Origin: an uncultured Eubacteriales bacterium
GTDB taxonomy: Bacteria > Bacillota > Clostridia > Christensenellales > CAG-138
DNA length: 64,000 bases
Direction: 5' to 3'
Assembly: GCA_900545265.1 (NCBI GenBank)
Contig: UQYI01000007.1
Location: 1-64,000, forward strand
Positions 16,938 to 24,760 of the stretch are shown one piece after another. The notes beneath the pieces are model-generated. The model was not told the DNA's origin. It saw nothing but the letters and a program-made list of their open reading frames with translations, and searched no databases. The translations under genes and the position numbers were made by a program. Position 1 is the stretch's first letter, and every line of letters begins with the position of its first letter.

Positions 16938-17638
16938 TCTTCCATCTCCAGAAAAACGCTTTCCAGGGATTCATCGCCCTTTACTTCCTCCATGGTACCG
17001 GAGCGGATAAGCCGCCCATCCTTGATGATAGCTACCTTGTCGCAGAGCTTCTCTGCCACTTCCAGCACATGGGTGGAAAAGAAGATGGCGCCGCCCTGAT
17101 CGCACAGGGTGCGCATCATGCCCTTCAGGGTATGAGCTGCCTTGGGATCCAAACCCACAAAGGGTTCGTCCATAAGGATCAGCCGGGGTTGGTGAAGCCA
17201 TGCGGCCATAAGAGCCAGCTTCTGCTTCATGCCGTGGGAATAGGCGCCGATGGCCTGCCCCAGATCCTCCGTCATGTCAAAAGCCTGGGCGTAAATGGCG
17301 ATACGCTCCTGCCGCTGGGCAGCGCCTACTCCGTAGATATCTCCCACAAAGTTGAGATACTCCGTCCCCCGCATAAAGGCGTATAGCTGGGGATCATCCG
17401 GTATATAGGCCATGCGCTGCTTGCAGGCAATGGGGTCTTTGGCAATATCTACTCCGTCCACCAGTATCCTGCCGGAATCAAAGGGCAGTATCCCCGCCAC
17501 ACTTTTGATGGTGGTGGTCTTTCCGGCTCCGTTATGGCCGATAAAACCGTATACCTCTCCGGGCGCAATATGCAGGGACAGATCATCCACTGCTTTTTTG
17601 CTCCCATAAGCCTTGGTCAGATGCTCGATTTTCAGCAT
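16934..17638 (-). CDS. ABC-2 exporter ATP-binding protein
   Basis: A 234-residue ATPase: Walker A GHNGAGKTTT, Q-loop YIPDDPQLY (Asp in the usual Gln region), signature YSHGMKQKLALMAA, Walker B LILMDEPFVGLDP, switch His STHVLEVAE. The SHGMKQ signature is the common variant of CcmA/NatA-like exporters. Start at ATG 17638, with AAGGAAT upstream, overlapping the kinase-like gene by 7 bases. Confidence 0.92.
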   Translation of the reverse strand: MLKIEHLTKAYGSKKAVDDLSLHIAPGEVYGFIGHNGAGKTTTIKSVAGILPFDSGRILVDGVDIAKDPIACKQRMAYIPDDPQLYAFMRGTEYLNFVGDIYGVGAAQRQERIAIYAQAFDMTEDLGQAIGAYSHGMKQKLALMAAWLHQPRLILMDEPFVGLDPKAAHTLKGMMRTLCDQGGAIFFSTHVLEVAEKLCDKVAIIKDGRLIRSGTMEEVKGDESLESVFLEMEE

Positions 17639-18240
17639 AATTGTATTCCTTCCTCTTCTTTATCCAGTGTTTTTTCCTTCTCCATGATTTCAAAGCCGAA
17701 GTGCACGCAGATCCTCTCCGCCGCTTCCTCCGGGGAAAGTGCACTATTGTCCAACCGCAGATAATTTGCAAAGGGGATCTCTCCCGCCCGGCTTATCAGA
17801 CGGTATTGGGCATCTTCGCTCAACAACCGCCGCTCCGATACGGCAGTATCCCGCTTGCTGGCCTTGTGGAGCAGCCGGTTCTCCGTTCTGTTCCGTTCCA
17901 GGCGGATCTTTTGGGGCGCTGTCAGCTCCACACAGTATGTTTCCGCCCCTCTTTGAGCAAACATCTCTTTCAGAGAAAGTATATACGCCCCATCTTCCGG
18001 CTGGTCAAAGGCCCACATAAAGGTAAAGATCAACCCGGGCAGCTCCGTTTTGAGGAATTCCTCAAAAACCACCTGCCGCAAGCGCTGCACCGCTGTTCCG
18101 TTATACGTTCCAAAGACTTCTATGACCGGTTCGATCATCATGTGATTATGGAACAGCCGCAAGCCCGTTTTCTTTGCTAACGCCTGTCCCACCGTCATCT
18201 TGCCTACGGCACCGCTGCCCACCAGCAATACCAGTTTCAT
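17632..18240 (-). CDS. Small P-loop kinase-like protein
   Basis: A 202-residue protein beginning MKLVLLVGSGAVGKMTVGQ, a P-loop in which the residue after Lys is Met and Thr follows it (GKMT). This resembles cytosolic P-loop kinases of the AAA/shikimate-kinase-like group. HNHMMIEPV may contact a phosphate acceptor, and an Arg-rich stretch (RLERNRTENRL) fits a lid. First gene of an operon with the ABC-2 exporter, promoter at 18275-18303. The GATATC repeats at its leader suggest regulation. Function not known. Confidence 0.7.
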   Translation of the reverse strand: MKLVLLVGSGAVGKMTVGQALAKKTGLRLFHNHMMIEPVIEVFGTYNGTAVQRLRQVVFEEFLKTELPGLIFTFMWAFDQPEDGAYILSLKEMFAQRGAETYCVELTAPQKIRLERNRTENRLLHKASKRDTAVSERRLLSEDAQYRLISRAGEIPFANYLRLDNSALSPEEAAERICVHFGFEIMEKEKTLDKEEEGIQLC

Positions 18241-18250
18241 GCGTCCTCAC

Positions 18251-18303
18251 TTTGATATCATTTTGATATCTACAATTTTAGTACAGGCAACGCAGTTTGT
18301 CAA
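18251..18303 (-). promoter_or_regulatory. Promoter and GATATC direct repeats upstream of the kinase-exporter operon
   Basis: Minus-strand TTGACA (18303-18298), 17-base spacer, TAAAAT (18280-18275): a strong promoter. Just downstream, between the -10 and the ribosome site, lie two GATATCAAA copies (within 18251-18270), each with the palindrome GATATC, spaced 11 bases apart. They look like an operator for an unknown regulator. Confidence 0.65.
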
Positions 18304-18359
18304 TAGTTGGAAGCACGGTTTTCAGAAAAATCCATGCAAAACAGTATCCCCTTCCTTAT

Positions 18360-18386
18360 TAAAAAAGACGGGGCCCGCCCGTCTTA
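18360..18386 (-). terminator. Terminator of the THEP1-like gene
   Basis: AAGACGG (18365-18371) pairs with CCGTCTT (18379-18385); the minus strand continues in TTTTTT. Confidence 0.75.
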
Positions 18387-18920
18387 AAAAGATTGTCCCG
18401 CCCGGTGCCACTGCCGCAGCAGTGGCAGAAGTTCCTCATATAAGGCTTCCCGGCTCTCCGGGGTAACTGTATACCGCTTTGCCTTTGGCATGGCCCTGAC
18501 GGCATTGAGAAACGGCACATCAAAACGATGCTTCACGGCGGCTATAACAGGGATATCCCCCTCCAGCGCCTCCAGCACCGCCCGGGTAAAAGCTTCCGCT
18601 CCCGCTTCCATAAAGCCCAGTTCATCCATTACAAGGATGCCGCCGGGCCGGGCCTCCCGGATCATTCTTGTCCCCAAACCGTTGAATACTTCCGGATGCA
18701 GTTCCCGGCAGCGGCTGTCACAGGTCCCCACCAGATTTTCCCGGCCATATACCCTGTTTTCCATGGGCTCTCCGGCAGGATGGATGTATACCGGGTAAGG
18801 CGGCTCTGTCCTTTCCATCCGGGTCATAAAACCGTAAACGGGCAGCCTGTTTTCCTGAAGCAGGCGGCGGATCATGGTGCTTTTGCCCACCTGACGCTCT
18901 CCGCAAAGTAAAATATGCAT
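18384..18920 (-). CDS. THEP1-like nucleoside-triphosphatase (NTPase_1 family)
   Basis: A 178-residue P-loop protein. It begins MHILLCGERQVGKSTMIRRL (Walker A GERQVGKS) and has GGILVMDELGFMEAGAEAF, the Walker B region (DELG) of the NTPase_1/THEP1 family. The family hydrolyses NTPs in vitro and is often found beside genes for molybdenum or tungsten enzymes and transporters; its cellular role is unsettled. It is transcribed divergently from the FecCD-type importer from interlocked promoters at 18951-19026. Confidence 0.82.
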   Translation of the reverse strand: MHILLCGERQVGKSTMIRRLLQENRLPVYGFMTRMERTEPPYPVYIHPAGEPMENRVYGRENLVGTCDSRCRELHPEVFNGLGTRMIREARPGGILVMDELGFMEAGAEAFTRAVLEALEGDIPVIAAVKHRFDVPFLNAVRAMPKAKRYTVTPESREALYEELLPLLRQWHRAGQSF

Positions 18921-18950
18921 GGTGCTGCATTCCTTTCTGATTTATGAAAA

Positions 18951-19026
18951 ATTGTAGGAATCTTTTCGTTTTCTGTCAAGGGCGGGCTGCATTTTTCTTG
19001 ACAGGCCGCACCGGACTTCGTATACT
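18951..19026. promoter_or_regulatory. Divergent promoter pair, THEP1-like gene and FecCD importer
   Basis: Rightward: TTGACA (18998-19003), 17 bases, TATACT (19021-19026). Leftward: TTGACA (18979-18974), 17 bases, TACAAT (18956-18951). The two -35 boxes are only 18 bp apart back to back, so a single bound regulator could control both. No obvious palindrome lies between. Confidence 0.85.
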
Positions 19027-19070
19027 GTATCCATACCGTGATATTTTATTAAGAATAACGAGGAGGCACC

Positions 19071-20102
19071 ATGCAGACAGAGCGGAGCAGAGCCATGCTG
19101 ATCCTTCCCCTGTTGGGAGGGATTCTGCTGCTGGCCTTTCTCTTTTCTTTTATATGGGGCCGCTATGATGTACCGTTTCATGAGGTGCCCCGGATCCTTC
19201 TTAATGCGCTGCTTTCTCCCTTTTCTTTAGGTCTTTCGCCTACCTGGACAGAGAATATGGCTGTGGTCGTCATAAACATTCGTCTGCCCCGGATCCTTTT
19301 GGCTTGTCTGGTGGGCGGGTGCCTTTCCATGGCGGGGGCGGCCTTTCAAAGCGTGTTTCAAAACCCTATGGCAGCCCCGGATATTCTGGGGGCCTCCTCC
19401 GGCGCCTGCTTTGGGGCGGCGCTGGCCATTTTGCTTAACTTTTCCAAAGGCGGCATCACCGCCCTGTCCTTTGTCTCCAGCCTTGTAACCGTAGCTCTGG
19501 TATATCTCATTGGCCGCCGGGCCCGCGGCAGCCGCCGGATTGGTATTCTCCTGGCAGGGATCATGGTGGGTTCCCTGTTCTCCTCCGCTACCAGCTATGT
19601 AAAGCTGGTGGCCGACCCCAACAGCCAACTGCCGGCCATCACCTATTGGCTCATGGGCAGCCTGGGCGGCGCACGGCTTTCTGATATTGCCTTCGTCCTA
19701 TGGCCCATGCTGCTGGGCGCGGTACCCCTGCTGCTGCTGCGCTGGCGCCTGAACCTGCTGACCATTCCCGAAGAAGAAGCACTTTCCATGGGCGTGCGTA
19801 TCCACGTCCTGCGGCTGTGCGTTATTCTTTGCGCCACCCTGCTGACGGCTTCTGCCGTTTCCGTTTCCGGCATGATCGGCTGGGTGGGTCTGGTGATCCC
19901 CCATCTTTCCAGGAAACTGGTGGGGCACAACGGAAAATACCTGCTGCCCGCCTCCTTGCTCATGGGGGCACTGTTCCTGCTGCTGGTGGATAACCTCTCC
20001 CGGAATCTTTTGGCTGCGGAACTTCCTATCGGCATTCTCACCGCCATTGTAGGGGCGCCCTTCTTTCTGTATCTGATGACCAGAAAGGAGGCGTGTCTGT
20101 GA
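19071..20102 (+). CDS. FecCD-type ABC transporter permease
   Basis: A 343-residue permease of the BtuC/FecCD family with about 9-10 membrane segments. The landmark FQNPMAAPDILGASSGACFG (about residues 98-117) and GMIGWVGLVIPHLSRKLVG near the C-terminus match the family. Substrates include siderophores, haem, cobalamin, and in the MolBCA branch molybdate or tungstate. The ATG at 19071 has GAGGAGG upstream. First gene of importer permease, ATPase, methyltransferase, binding protein. Confidence 0.92.
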   Translation: MQTERSRAMLILPLLGGILLLAFLFSFIWGRYDVPFHEVPRILLNALLSPFSLGLSPTWTENMAVVVINIRLPRILLACLVGGCLSMAGAAFQSVFQNPMAAPDILGASSGACFGAALAILLNFSKGGITALSFVSSLVTVALVYLIGRRARGSRRIGILLAGIMVGSLFSSATSYVKLVADPNSQLPAITYWLMGSLGGARLSDIAFVLWPMLLGAVPLLLLRWRLNLLTIPEEEALSMGVRIHVLRLCVILCATLLTASAVSVSGMIGWVGLVIPHLSRKLVGHNGKYLLPASLLMGALFLLLVDNLSRNLLAAELPIGILTAIVGAPFFLYLMTRKEACL

Positions 20103-20881
20103 AGCTGCAAGCCCGCTCTCTCAGTTTTTCTTACATAAAAAGCGTGCCGGTGCTTCAAAATATCTCCTTTGCACTGGAAGAAGGGGAGCTTCTTTCCGTG
20201 CTGGGGCCTAACGGCGCCGGCAAAAGCACGCTGTTTCGATGTATTCTGGGGCTGCTGACAGGGTATACGGGAGAGATCCTGCTGAACGGAATAGATCTGC
20301 ACACCCTTTCTCCCGGGGAACGAGCCCGGGCCATGGCCTATATCCCGCAGCTTCACACGCCGGTTTTTGGGTATACGGCGCTGGATACGGTGCTGATGGG
20401 GCTTTCCCGTTTTATAAGTCCTCTGTCGCAGCCCGGCAGGTCCCAACGGGATAAGGCCATGGAGGCGCTGGCTTCGCTGGGGCTGGAACCCCTGGCGCAA
20501 CGGAATTTTACCCGGCTTTCTGGAGGAGAGCAGCAGCTGGTGCTCATTGCCCGTGCCATTGCTCAGGACGCCTCCATTCTTATCATGGATGAGCCTACCG
20601 CCTCTTTGGATTACGGGAATCAGTACCTGGTATTGGAACAGGTAAAGCAGCTTTCCCAGCGGGGATATTCTGTGCTGTTGTCCACCCATAATCCCCAGCA
20701 TGCCCTGACCTTTGCAGACCGTCTTCTGGCACTGGAGGGGCACCGTGTAGCTGCGCTTGGCCCCTGCCGTCAGGCTATGACCCCCGCCCTGCTGGAACGG
20801 CTCTATCACATGGAAGCCCGGATCGTGGAAACGGAACAGGGGCCCGCGCTTCTTCCCCTCAGGCGAAAGGAGACGCCGTGA
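20099..20881 (+). CDS. FecE/FepC-type ABC transporter ATP-binding protein
   Basis: A 260-residue ATPase: Walker A GPNGAGKST, Q-loop YIPQLHTPVFGY, signature LSGGEQQLVLIARAIAQ, Walker B ILIMDEPTASLD, switch His STHNPQHAL. The chosen start is GTG 20099, 7 bases after AGGAGG and overlapping the permease stop as GTGA. A GTG at 20093 sits too near the ribosome site. Confidence 0.93.
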   Translation: MKLQARSLSFSYIKSVPVLQNISFALEEGELLSVLGPNGAGKSTLFRCILGLLTGYTGEILLNGIDLHTLSPGERARAMAYIPQLHTPVFGYTALDTVLMGLSRFISPLSQPGRSQRDKAMEALASLGLEPLAQRNFTRLSGGEQQLVLIARAIAQDASILIMDEPTASLDYGNQYLVLEQVKQLSQRGYSVLLSTHNPQHALTFADRLLALEGHRVAALGPCRQAMTPALLERLYHMEARIVETEQGPALLPLRRKETP

Positions 20882-21636
20882 GCTTTGCATGGACACCGGA
20901 GCGGGTGCGGTTTATGGCAAATGCCGATGCCCATACGGACTATTACCAGAAACTGGCCCGCTGGCTGGCCCCCTGGCTGCCCAAAAACGGCCATGTTTGC
21001 GATGCGGGCTGTGGTCTCGGTTCGCTCTCGCTGGCACTGCTGCCCTATGTGCAAGAGGTAACGGCAGTAGACCGGAGCCCTCTGGCTCTGGCGGAACTTC
21101 GGGCAAAAAAGCAGGAGAATAACCGGAATGCTCTAGAGATTTTACAGGGAGATATCGCCTCCCTGCCCCCCAGAATTCCCTATGACGCCATGGTGTTCTG
21201 CTTCTTTGGCGCTATGTCGGAGATACTGTCCATAGCAAAAGCCCAATGCCGGGGGCAGCTGTTTATTCTCAAAAAGAACTACCTTACCCATCGCTTTTCC
21301 GCTGGAAACATCCCCATAGAAGGAGATCGGTTTGACCGCAGCAAGGCCCTTCTTGCAAAGCTGGGCATCCCCTTTGAAGCGGAAGAGCAGTCTTTGGAGT
21401 TGGGACAGCCTCTGGCCTCGCTGGAAGAGGCCAGACAGTTTTTTACCCTGTACAGCCGGGATAAAGCCTCTTCCGTTTTTACCGACGCTTACCTGAAAAT
21501 CCGCCTGGTGCCGGGGCACATTCCAGACTTCCCCTGGTATCTGCCTCAGGAGAAAAAAGTCGGCCTTATACGCCTTCATACCTGGGACATCCCGGAGAAT
21601 ATAGAAGATATACTTGTTAAAGGAGAAACAGAATGA
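20878..21636 (+). CDS. SAM-dependent class I methyltransferase within the importer operon
   Basis: A 252-residue protein starting at GTG 20878 (GTGA overlap with the ATPase stop, AAAGGAG upstream). Motif I is VCDAGCGLGSLSLAL (about residue 40), followed by AVDRSPLAL with the acidic ribose-binding residue, so it should bind S-adenosylmethionine. The C-terminal half has no recognised domain. Coupling by overlapping codons on both sides places it firmly in the importer operon. It may modify a chelator or ligand carried by the transporter; that is inference. Confidence 0.8.
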   Translation: MSFAWTPERVRFMANADAHTDYYQKLARWLAPWLPKNGHVCDAGCGLGSLSLALLPYVQEVTAVDRSPLALAELRAKKQENNRNALEILQGDIASLPPRIPYDAMVFCFFGAMSEILSIAKAQCRGQLFILKKNYLTHRFSAGNIPIEGDRFDRSKALLAKLGIPFEAEEQSLELGQPLASLEEARQFFTLYSRDKASSVFTDAYLKIRLVPGHIPDFPWYLPQEKKVGLIRLHTWDIPENIEDILVKGETE

Positions 21637-22760
21637 AAAAGATCCTTGCACTGCTGCTTTCCCTGCTGGTGCCGCTGTCTATGGCCGCATGCGCAACTGC
21701 GCCCCAGCAGGCAGAAGCCACGGCAGCCCCCGCCGCAGAAGCACCTACCGAAGCACCTGCTACGGAAGTTTCTACCGAAGCATCTACTCCCGAACCTCAG
21801 CCCGAAGCCCGTTCGTTCACGGATTCTCTTGGCCGGCAGGTAGAACTCCCCGCCCAGTTGGATAAGGTAGCACTTTCCGGCTCCCTGTCCCAGATCGTGC
21901 TTTTTGCCATCTGCCCGGACAAGCTGGTTGGGATCGCTACCAAATGGGATGAAAGCGCCGCAAAGTTCTTTGATGCAAAGTACTATGATCTTCCCCTGCT
22001 GGGCCAGCTTTATGGCGGCAAGGGAGAACTGAATCTGGAAGCTCTTCTTGCCTCTGAAGCACAGGTGGTCATCGACGTGGGCGAGCAGAAGAAAAATATG
22101 ACTGAAGATCTGGACGCTCTGCAGGAACAGACCGGGATCCCCTTTGTTCATATCGATGCCTATACCGCTTCCGTGGGAGAAACCTACCGGATTCTGGGCA
22201 AACTGCTGAATATGCCCGAAGAAGCCAACGCACTGGCCGATTACTGTGAAGCTACCTATGCCAGAATCCTGGATATTGCCAACAAGATAGAAAAAAAGCG
22301 GCTGCTGTATGTTTCCGGTGAAGGACAGCATGTCATTGCCCAGGGTTCCTTCCACGCAGAGATCATCGACCTGCTGGCAGACAATCTGGCTGTAGTAGAC
22401 GACCCCTCCTCCAAGGGCACAGGTAACGAAGTGAGCATGGAACAGATCCTTGCCTGGGATCCTGACTATGTGATCTTTGCTCCCGGCTCCATTTATAGCA
22501 CGGTAAAGGATGACCCCGCCTGGGCCGCCGTTACCGCCATCAAGGAAGGACAATATTATCAGGCTCCCTTCGGGCCCTACAACTGGATGGGCTTCCCCCC
22601 CTCCGTGCAGCGGTATTTGGGTATGCTGTGGATGGCTAAGACCCTGTACCCCGAAGCGGCCGACTACGATCTGTATGAAGAAGTCAAAACCTACTTCCGT
22701 CTCTTCTATCACTGTGATCTGACTCAGGAACAGTTTAACGAGCTGGCTTCCGCCGCTTGA
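21633..22760 (+). CDS. FecB/TroA-like substrate-binding lipoprotein
   Basis: A 375-residue lipoprotein: MKKILALLLSLLVPLSMAAC with lipobox MAAC, then an Ala/Pro/Glu/Thr linker (to about residue 60), then FTDSLGRQVELPAQLDKVAL, the first strand of the Peripla_BP_2 (class III) fold. The two lobes are joined by a long helix near residues 180-205. ATG at 21633 overlaps the methyltransferase stop (ATGA). It would deliver the substrate to the FecCD-type permease. Confidence 0.9.
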   Translation: MKKILALLLSLLVPLSMAACATAPQQAEATAAPAAEAPTEAPATEVSTEASTPEPQPEARSFTDSLGRQVELPAQLDKVALSGSLSQIVLFAICPDKLVGIATKWDESAAKFFDAKYYDLPLLGQLYGGKGELNLEALLASEAQVVIDVGEQKKNMTEDLDALQEQTGIPFVHIDAYTASVGETYRILGKLLNMPEEANALADYCEATYARILDIANKIEKKRLLYVSGEGQHVIAQGSFHAEIIDLLADNLAVVDDPSSKGTGNEVSMEQILAWDPDYVIFAPGSIYSTVKDDPAWAAVTAIKEGQYYQAPFGPYNWMGFPPSVQRYLGMLWMAKTLYPEAADYDLYEEVKTYFRLFYHCDLTQEQFNELASAA

Positions 22761-22774
22761 TCCTGAAATTGCAG

Positions 22775-22812
22775 CGAAGCTGCCTGACGCATAGGTTCAA
22801 GCAGCTTCGTTT
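22775..22812 (+). terminator. Probable terminator after the FecCD importer operon
   Basis: CGAAGCTGC (22775-22783) pairs with GCAGCTTCG (22801-22809), loop of 17 bases, followed by a short TTTAT. The T-tract is weak, so some readthrough into xdhC is plausible. Confidence 0.5.
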
Positions 22813-22839
22813 ATAATACGTTGTACAAAAGGAGTACAC

Positions 22840-23808
22840 ATGGAAAAAATATTCACTGCCCTGCTGTATGAGCTGGAAAAGGGGCACGACTGCATACTTG
22901 TGAGTATCGTCTCTGACCGTGGTTCCGCCCCCCGTGGAAAGGGCTCTCAAATGCTGATCAGTGGAGAAGGGCGGGTACAGGGTACCATAGGCGGCGGCGC
23001 CGTGGAAAAATATTCCGAGGATATGGCCCGCTCCCTGTTGCCGGAAAAGCGCTCCGCCCTCCACCTTTTCACGCTGCGTACCAACGACCGCGAAGACATT
23101 GGCATGGTCTGCGGCGGGGACGTGCTGGTGCATTTTCAGTTTATTGACCACAGCGAACCCGATTGGGCGGCTTTTGCCAGGGAACTGCTGGCCCGTATCC
23201 GTGGACAGCAACCGGGCTGGCTGCTGCTGTCCAGGAATGGTGCGTTTCCAAAGCTGGCTCCCACCCCGGAAGCGGAAGCTTTTTCCCTGCCCTTGCCTTT
23301 AGGGGAACGGGCATACATTTTCGGCGGAGGACACATCGCCCTGGCTCTCACGCCTCTGCTTGCTTCTATAGGCTTCCGGGTAACGGTTATGGACAATCGA
23401 CCCGAATATGCGGATCCACAACGCTTTCCGCAGGCGGAAGCAGTTGTCTGTGGAGATTATACCCGGCTGAAGCAGTATTTTACCCTGACGCCCGAGGACT
23501 ATGCTATTGTCATGACCAATGGACACAGCTTTGATTATGAAGCTGAAAAGCAGATACTCCTGGGCGACTTTGCCTATCTGGGTGTCATTGGCTCCCGCAA
23601 GAAGACCGCCGCTGTCAACGCCAAACTTCTGGCAGACGGTCTGTCCCAAAGCCTGCTGGATCAGGTGCATACGCCCATCGGACTGCCCATTCTGGCCGTG
23701 ACCCCCGAAGAGATCGCCGTAAGCATTGCTGCGGAAATGATCCTTGTCCGGGCCCGGCGGCGGGAACAGGCCGGCAGCGCCCCCTCACATGCCTGTCCCA
23801 TGCACTAA
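22840..23808 (+). CDS. xdhC: XdhC/CoxI family protein (molybdenum hydroxylase maturation)
   Basis: A 322-residue protein. The N-terminal XdhC_CoxI domain has SDRGSAPRGKGSQMLI and GTIGGGAVEK; the C-terminal Rossmann domain has AYIFGGGHIALALTPL and GVIGSRKKTAAVNAKL. XdhC proteins bind molybdenum cofactor, promote its sulfuration and insert it into xanthine dehydrogenase-type enzymes. GGAG precedes the ATG at 22840. No hydroxylase gene is in the window, so its client is elsewhere. Position after a metal-type importer hints at a molybdenum link. Confidence 0.9.
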   Translation: MEKIFTALLYELEKGHDCILVSIVSDRGSAPRGKGSQMLISGEGRVQGTIGGGAVEKYSEDMARSLLPEKRSALHLFTLRTNDREDIGMVCGGDVLVHFQFIDHSEPDWAAFARELLARIRGQQPGWLLLSRNGAFPKLAPTPEAEAFSLPLPLGERAYIFGGGHIALALTPLLASIGFRVTVMDNRPEYADPQRFPQAEAVVCGDYTRLKQYFTLTPEDYAIVMTNGHSFDYEAEKQILLGDFAYLGVIGSRKKTAAVNAKLLADGLSQSLLDQVHTPIGLPILAVTPEEIAVSIAAEMILVRARRREQAGSAPSHACPMH

Positions 23809-23859
23809 AAAGCAGGAATACTGAAATGCGCTTCATGTTGTAAGCCGTCTTAGTATAGG

Positions 23860-23893
23860 AAAGCTCCTCTGCAGGTATGCGGAGGAGCTTTTT
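23860..23893 (+). terminator. Terminator of xdhC
   Basis: AAAGCTCCTC pairs with GAGGAGCTTT, loop about 12 bases, then TTTAT. It also lies at the end of the opposing Nudix gene. Confidence 0.8.
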
Positions 23894-23910
23894 ATAATGT
23901 CTTACCATTT

Positions 23911-24363
23911 TTACTTCAATTCACAGCGCCATGCATCCCCATCCTTACGGTAAAAGAACTCACTTAGATCGTTTTCCCGAAACACACGAAACGCATCACG
24001 CATATCTTCTGCCGCAAAAGGCCGGTCGAAAACGGTCTCCATATCCGCCCACCAGACTTCGCCTTCTTCGGAAACTCGAAGAGTTCCCTCAAAACGGTCC
24101 GTCATGTACAGCAGAACCACATACCGCACCTGTTCTTCCACCCAATCCTTGATGCCGCATAACCGGGGCGCAGATATGGTCAACCCCGTCTCTTCCCAAA
24201 CCTCCCGGATGACTGCTTCCGTGAAGGATTCTCCTTCCTCCACATGGCCGCCGGGAAAGGCAATACCGGGCCAATCCTGCTTCTTTCGCTCCTGCACCAG
24301 AACTTTACCGCCACTGCAGATCATGCACATATTCATAAACACGGTGGGTTCCGTTTTTCTCAT
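23911..24363 (-). CDS. Nudix hydrolase
   Basis: A 150-residue Nudix enzyme. The catalytic box GHVEEGESFTEAVIREVWEE, continuing into TGL (about residues 38-60), matches GX5EX7REUXEEXGU. The C-terminus resembles the 8-oxo-dGTP diphosphatase subgroup (RVSEEGEVWWADME). The start is ATG 24363 with GGAGG upstream; the open frame to 24600 has no start signal. A nucleotide-pool cleaning role is likely but unproven. Confidence 0.88.
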   Translation of the reverse strand: MRKTEPTVFMNMCMICSGGKVLVQERKKQDWPGIAFPGGHVEEGESFTEAVIREVWEETGLTISAPRLCGIKDWVEEQVRYVVLLYMTDRFEGTLRVSEEGEVWWADMETVFDRPFAAEDMRDAFRVFRENDLSEFFYRKDGDAWRCELK

Positions 24364-24518
24364 ATTCCGTCCTCCGTTTCGTCTGGCTTTATTTCTTTGC
24401 TTTCCATGATAACATAAAAAGCCGTTCCGTTGCTGTACCGGTTTACCCCTGCGGATTTCATAGTAGCCTCCGCTGTTTGAAATCAGTATTCGAAGGTGTA
24501 TGCCCGGAAAGAAGCTGT

Positions 24519-24649
24519 CTGCCGGGAAGCGGCAGGCGGGGCGCACTGCATGCCCAAGGGCACGCCTGCGGGGTATTTCCCCGCAGAGTTCCGACGGCAA
24601 AGCCGCCGGAACGTGCGCCCCGGGACTTTCGTATGCAGACCAGTCCCGG
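24519..24649. ncRNA. Highly folded non-coding element, candidate structured RNA or palindromic repeat
   Basis: The core is a 9-bp closing stem, GGGGCGCAC (24538-24546) with GTGCGCCCC (24613-24621). It encloses CTGCGGGG-tattt-CCCCGCAG (24566-24586) and GTTCCG-a-CGGC-aaa-GCCG-c-CGGAAC (24588-24612), plus a small TGCC/GGCA hairpin. A hairpin CTGCCG-ggaag-CGGCAG (24519-24535) precedes it, and CCGGGACT/AGTCCCGG (24620-24649) follows and shares two bases with the closing stem. There is no open frame. It occupies most of a 397-base gap. Strand, transcription and copy number are unknown. Confidence 0.5.
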
Positions 24650-24705
24650 CTTCCTGCGCTTTTCCCACAGATGCAGAGTCAGGCCACTCCCTGAGGACGT
24701 TTCTT

Positions 24706-24745
24706 CATAAAAAATCCGCCCCGGAAGTTTTTCCAGGGCGGATCT
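24706..24745 (-). terminator. Terminator of the SH3-like lipoprotein gene
   Basis: ATCCGCCC (24714-24721) pairs with GGGCGGAT (24736-24743), and the stem extends inward through GGAA/TTCC. The minus strand continues as TTTTTTATG. Confidence 0.85.
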
Positions 24746-24760
24746 TCATTTTTTTATGAA

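Noticed and set aside
22812..22817. TATAAT before xdhC
   Set aside because: No -35 at a usable distance, so I did not call a promoter, although xdhC may well have one.
24364..24600. Extension of the Nudix gene upstream to 24600
   Set aside because: The added residues are Arg- and Pro-rich with no similarity; GGAGG marks the ATG at 24363, and the extension overlaps the structured element.
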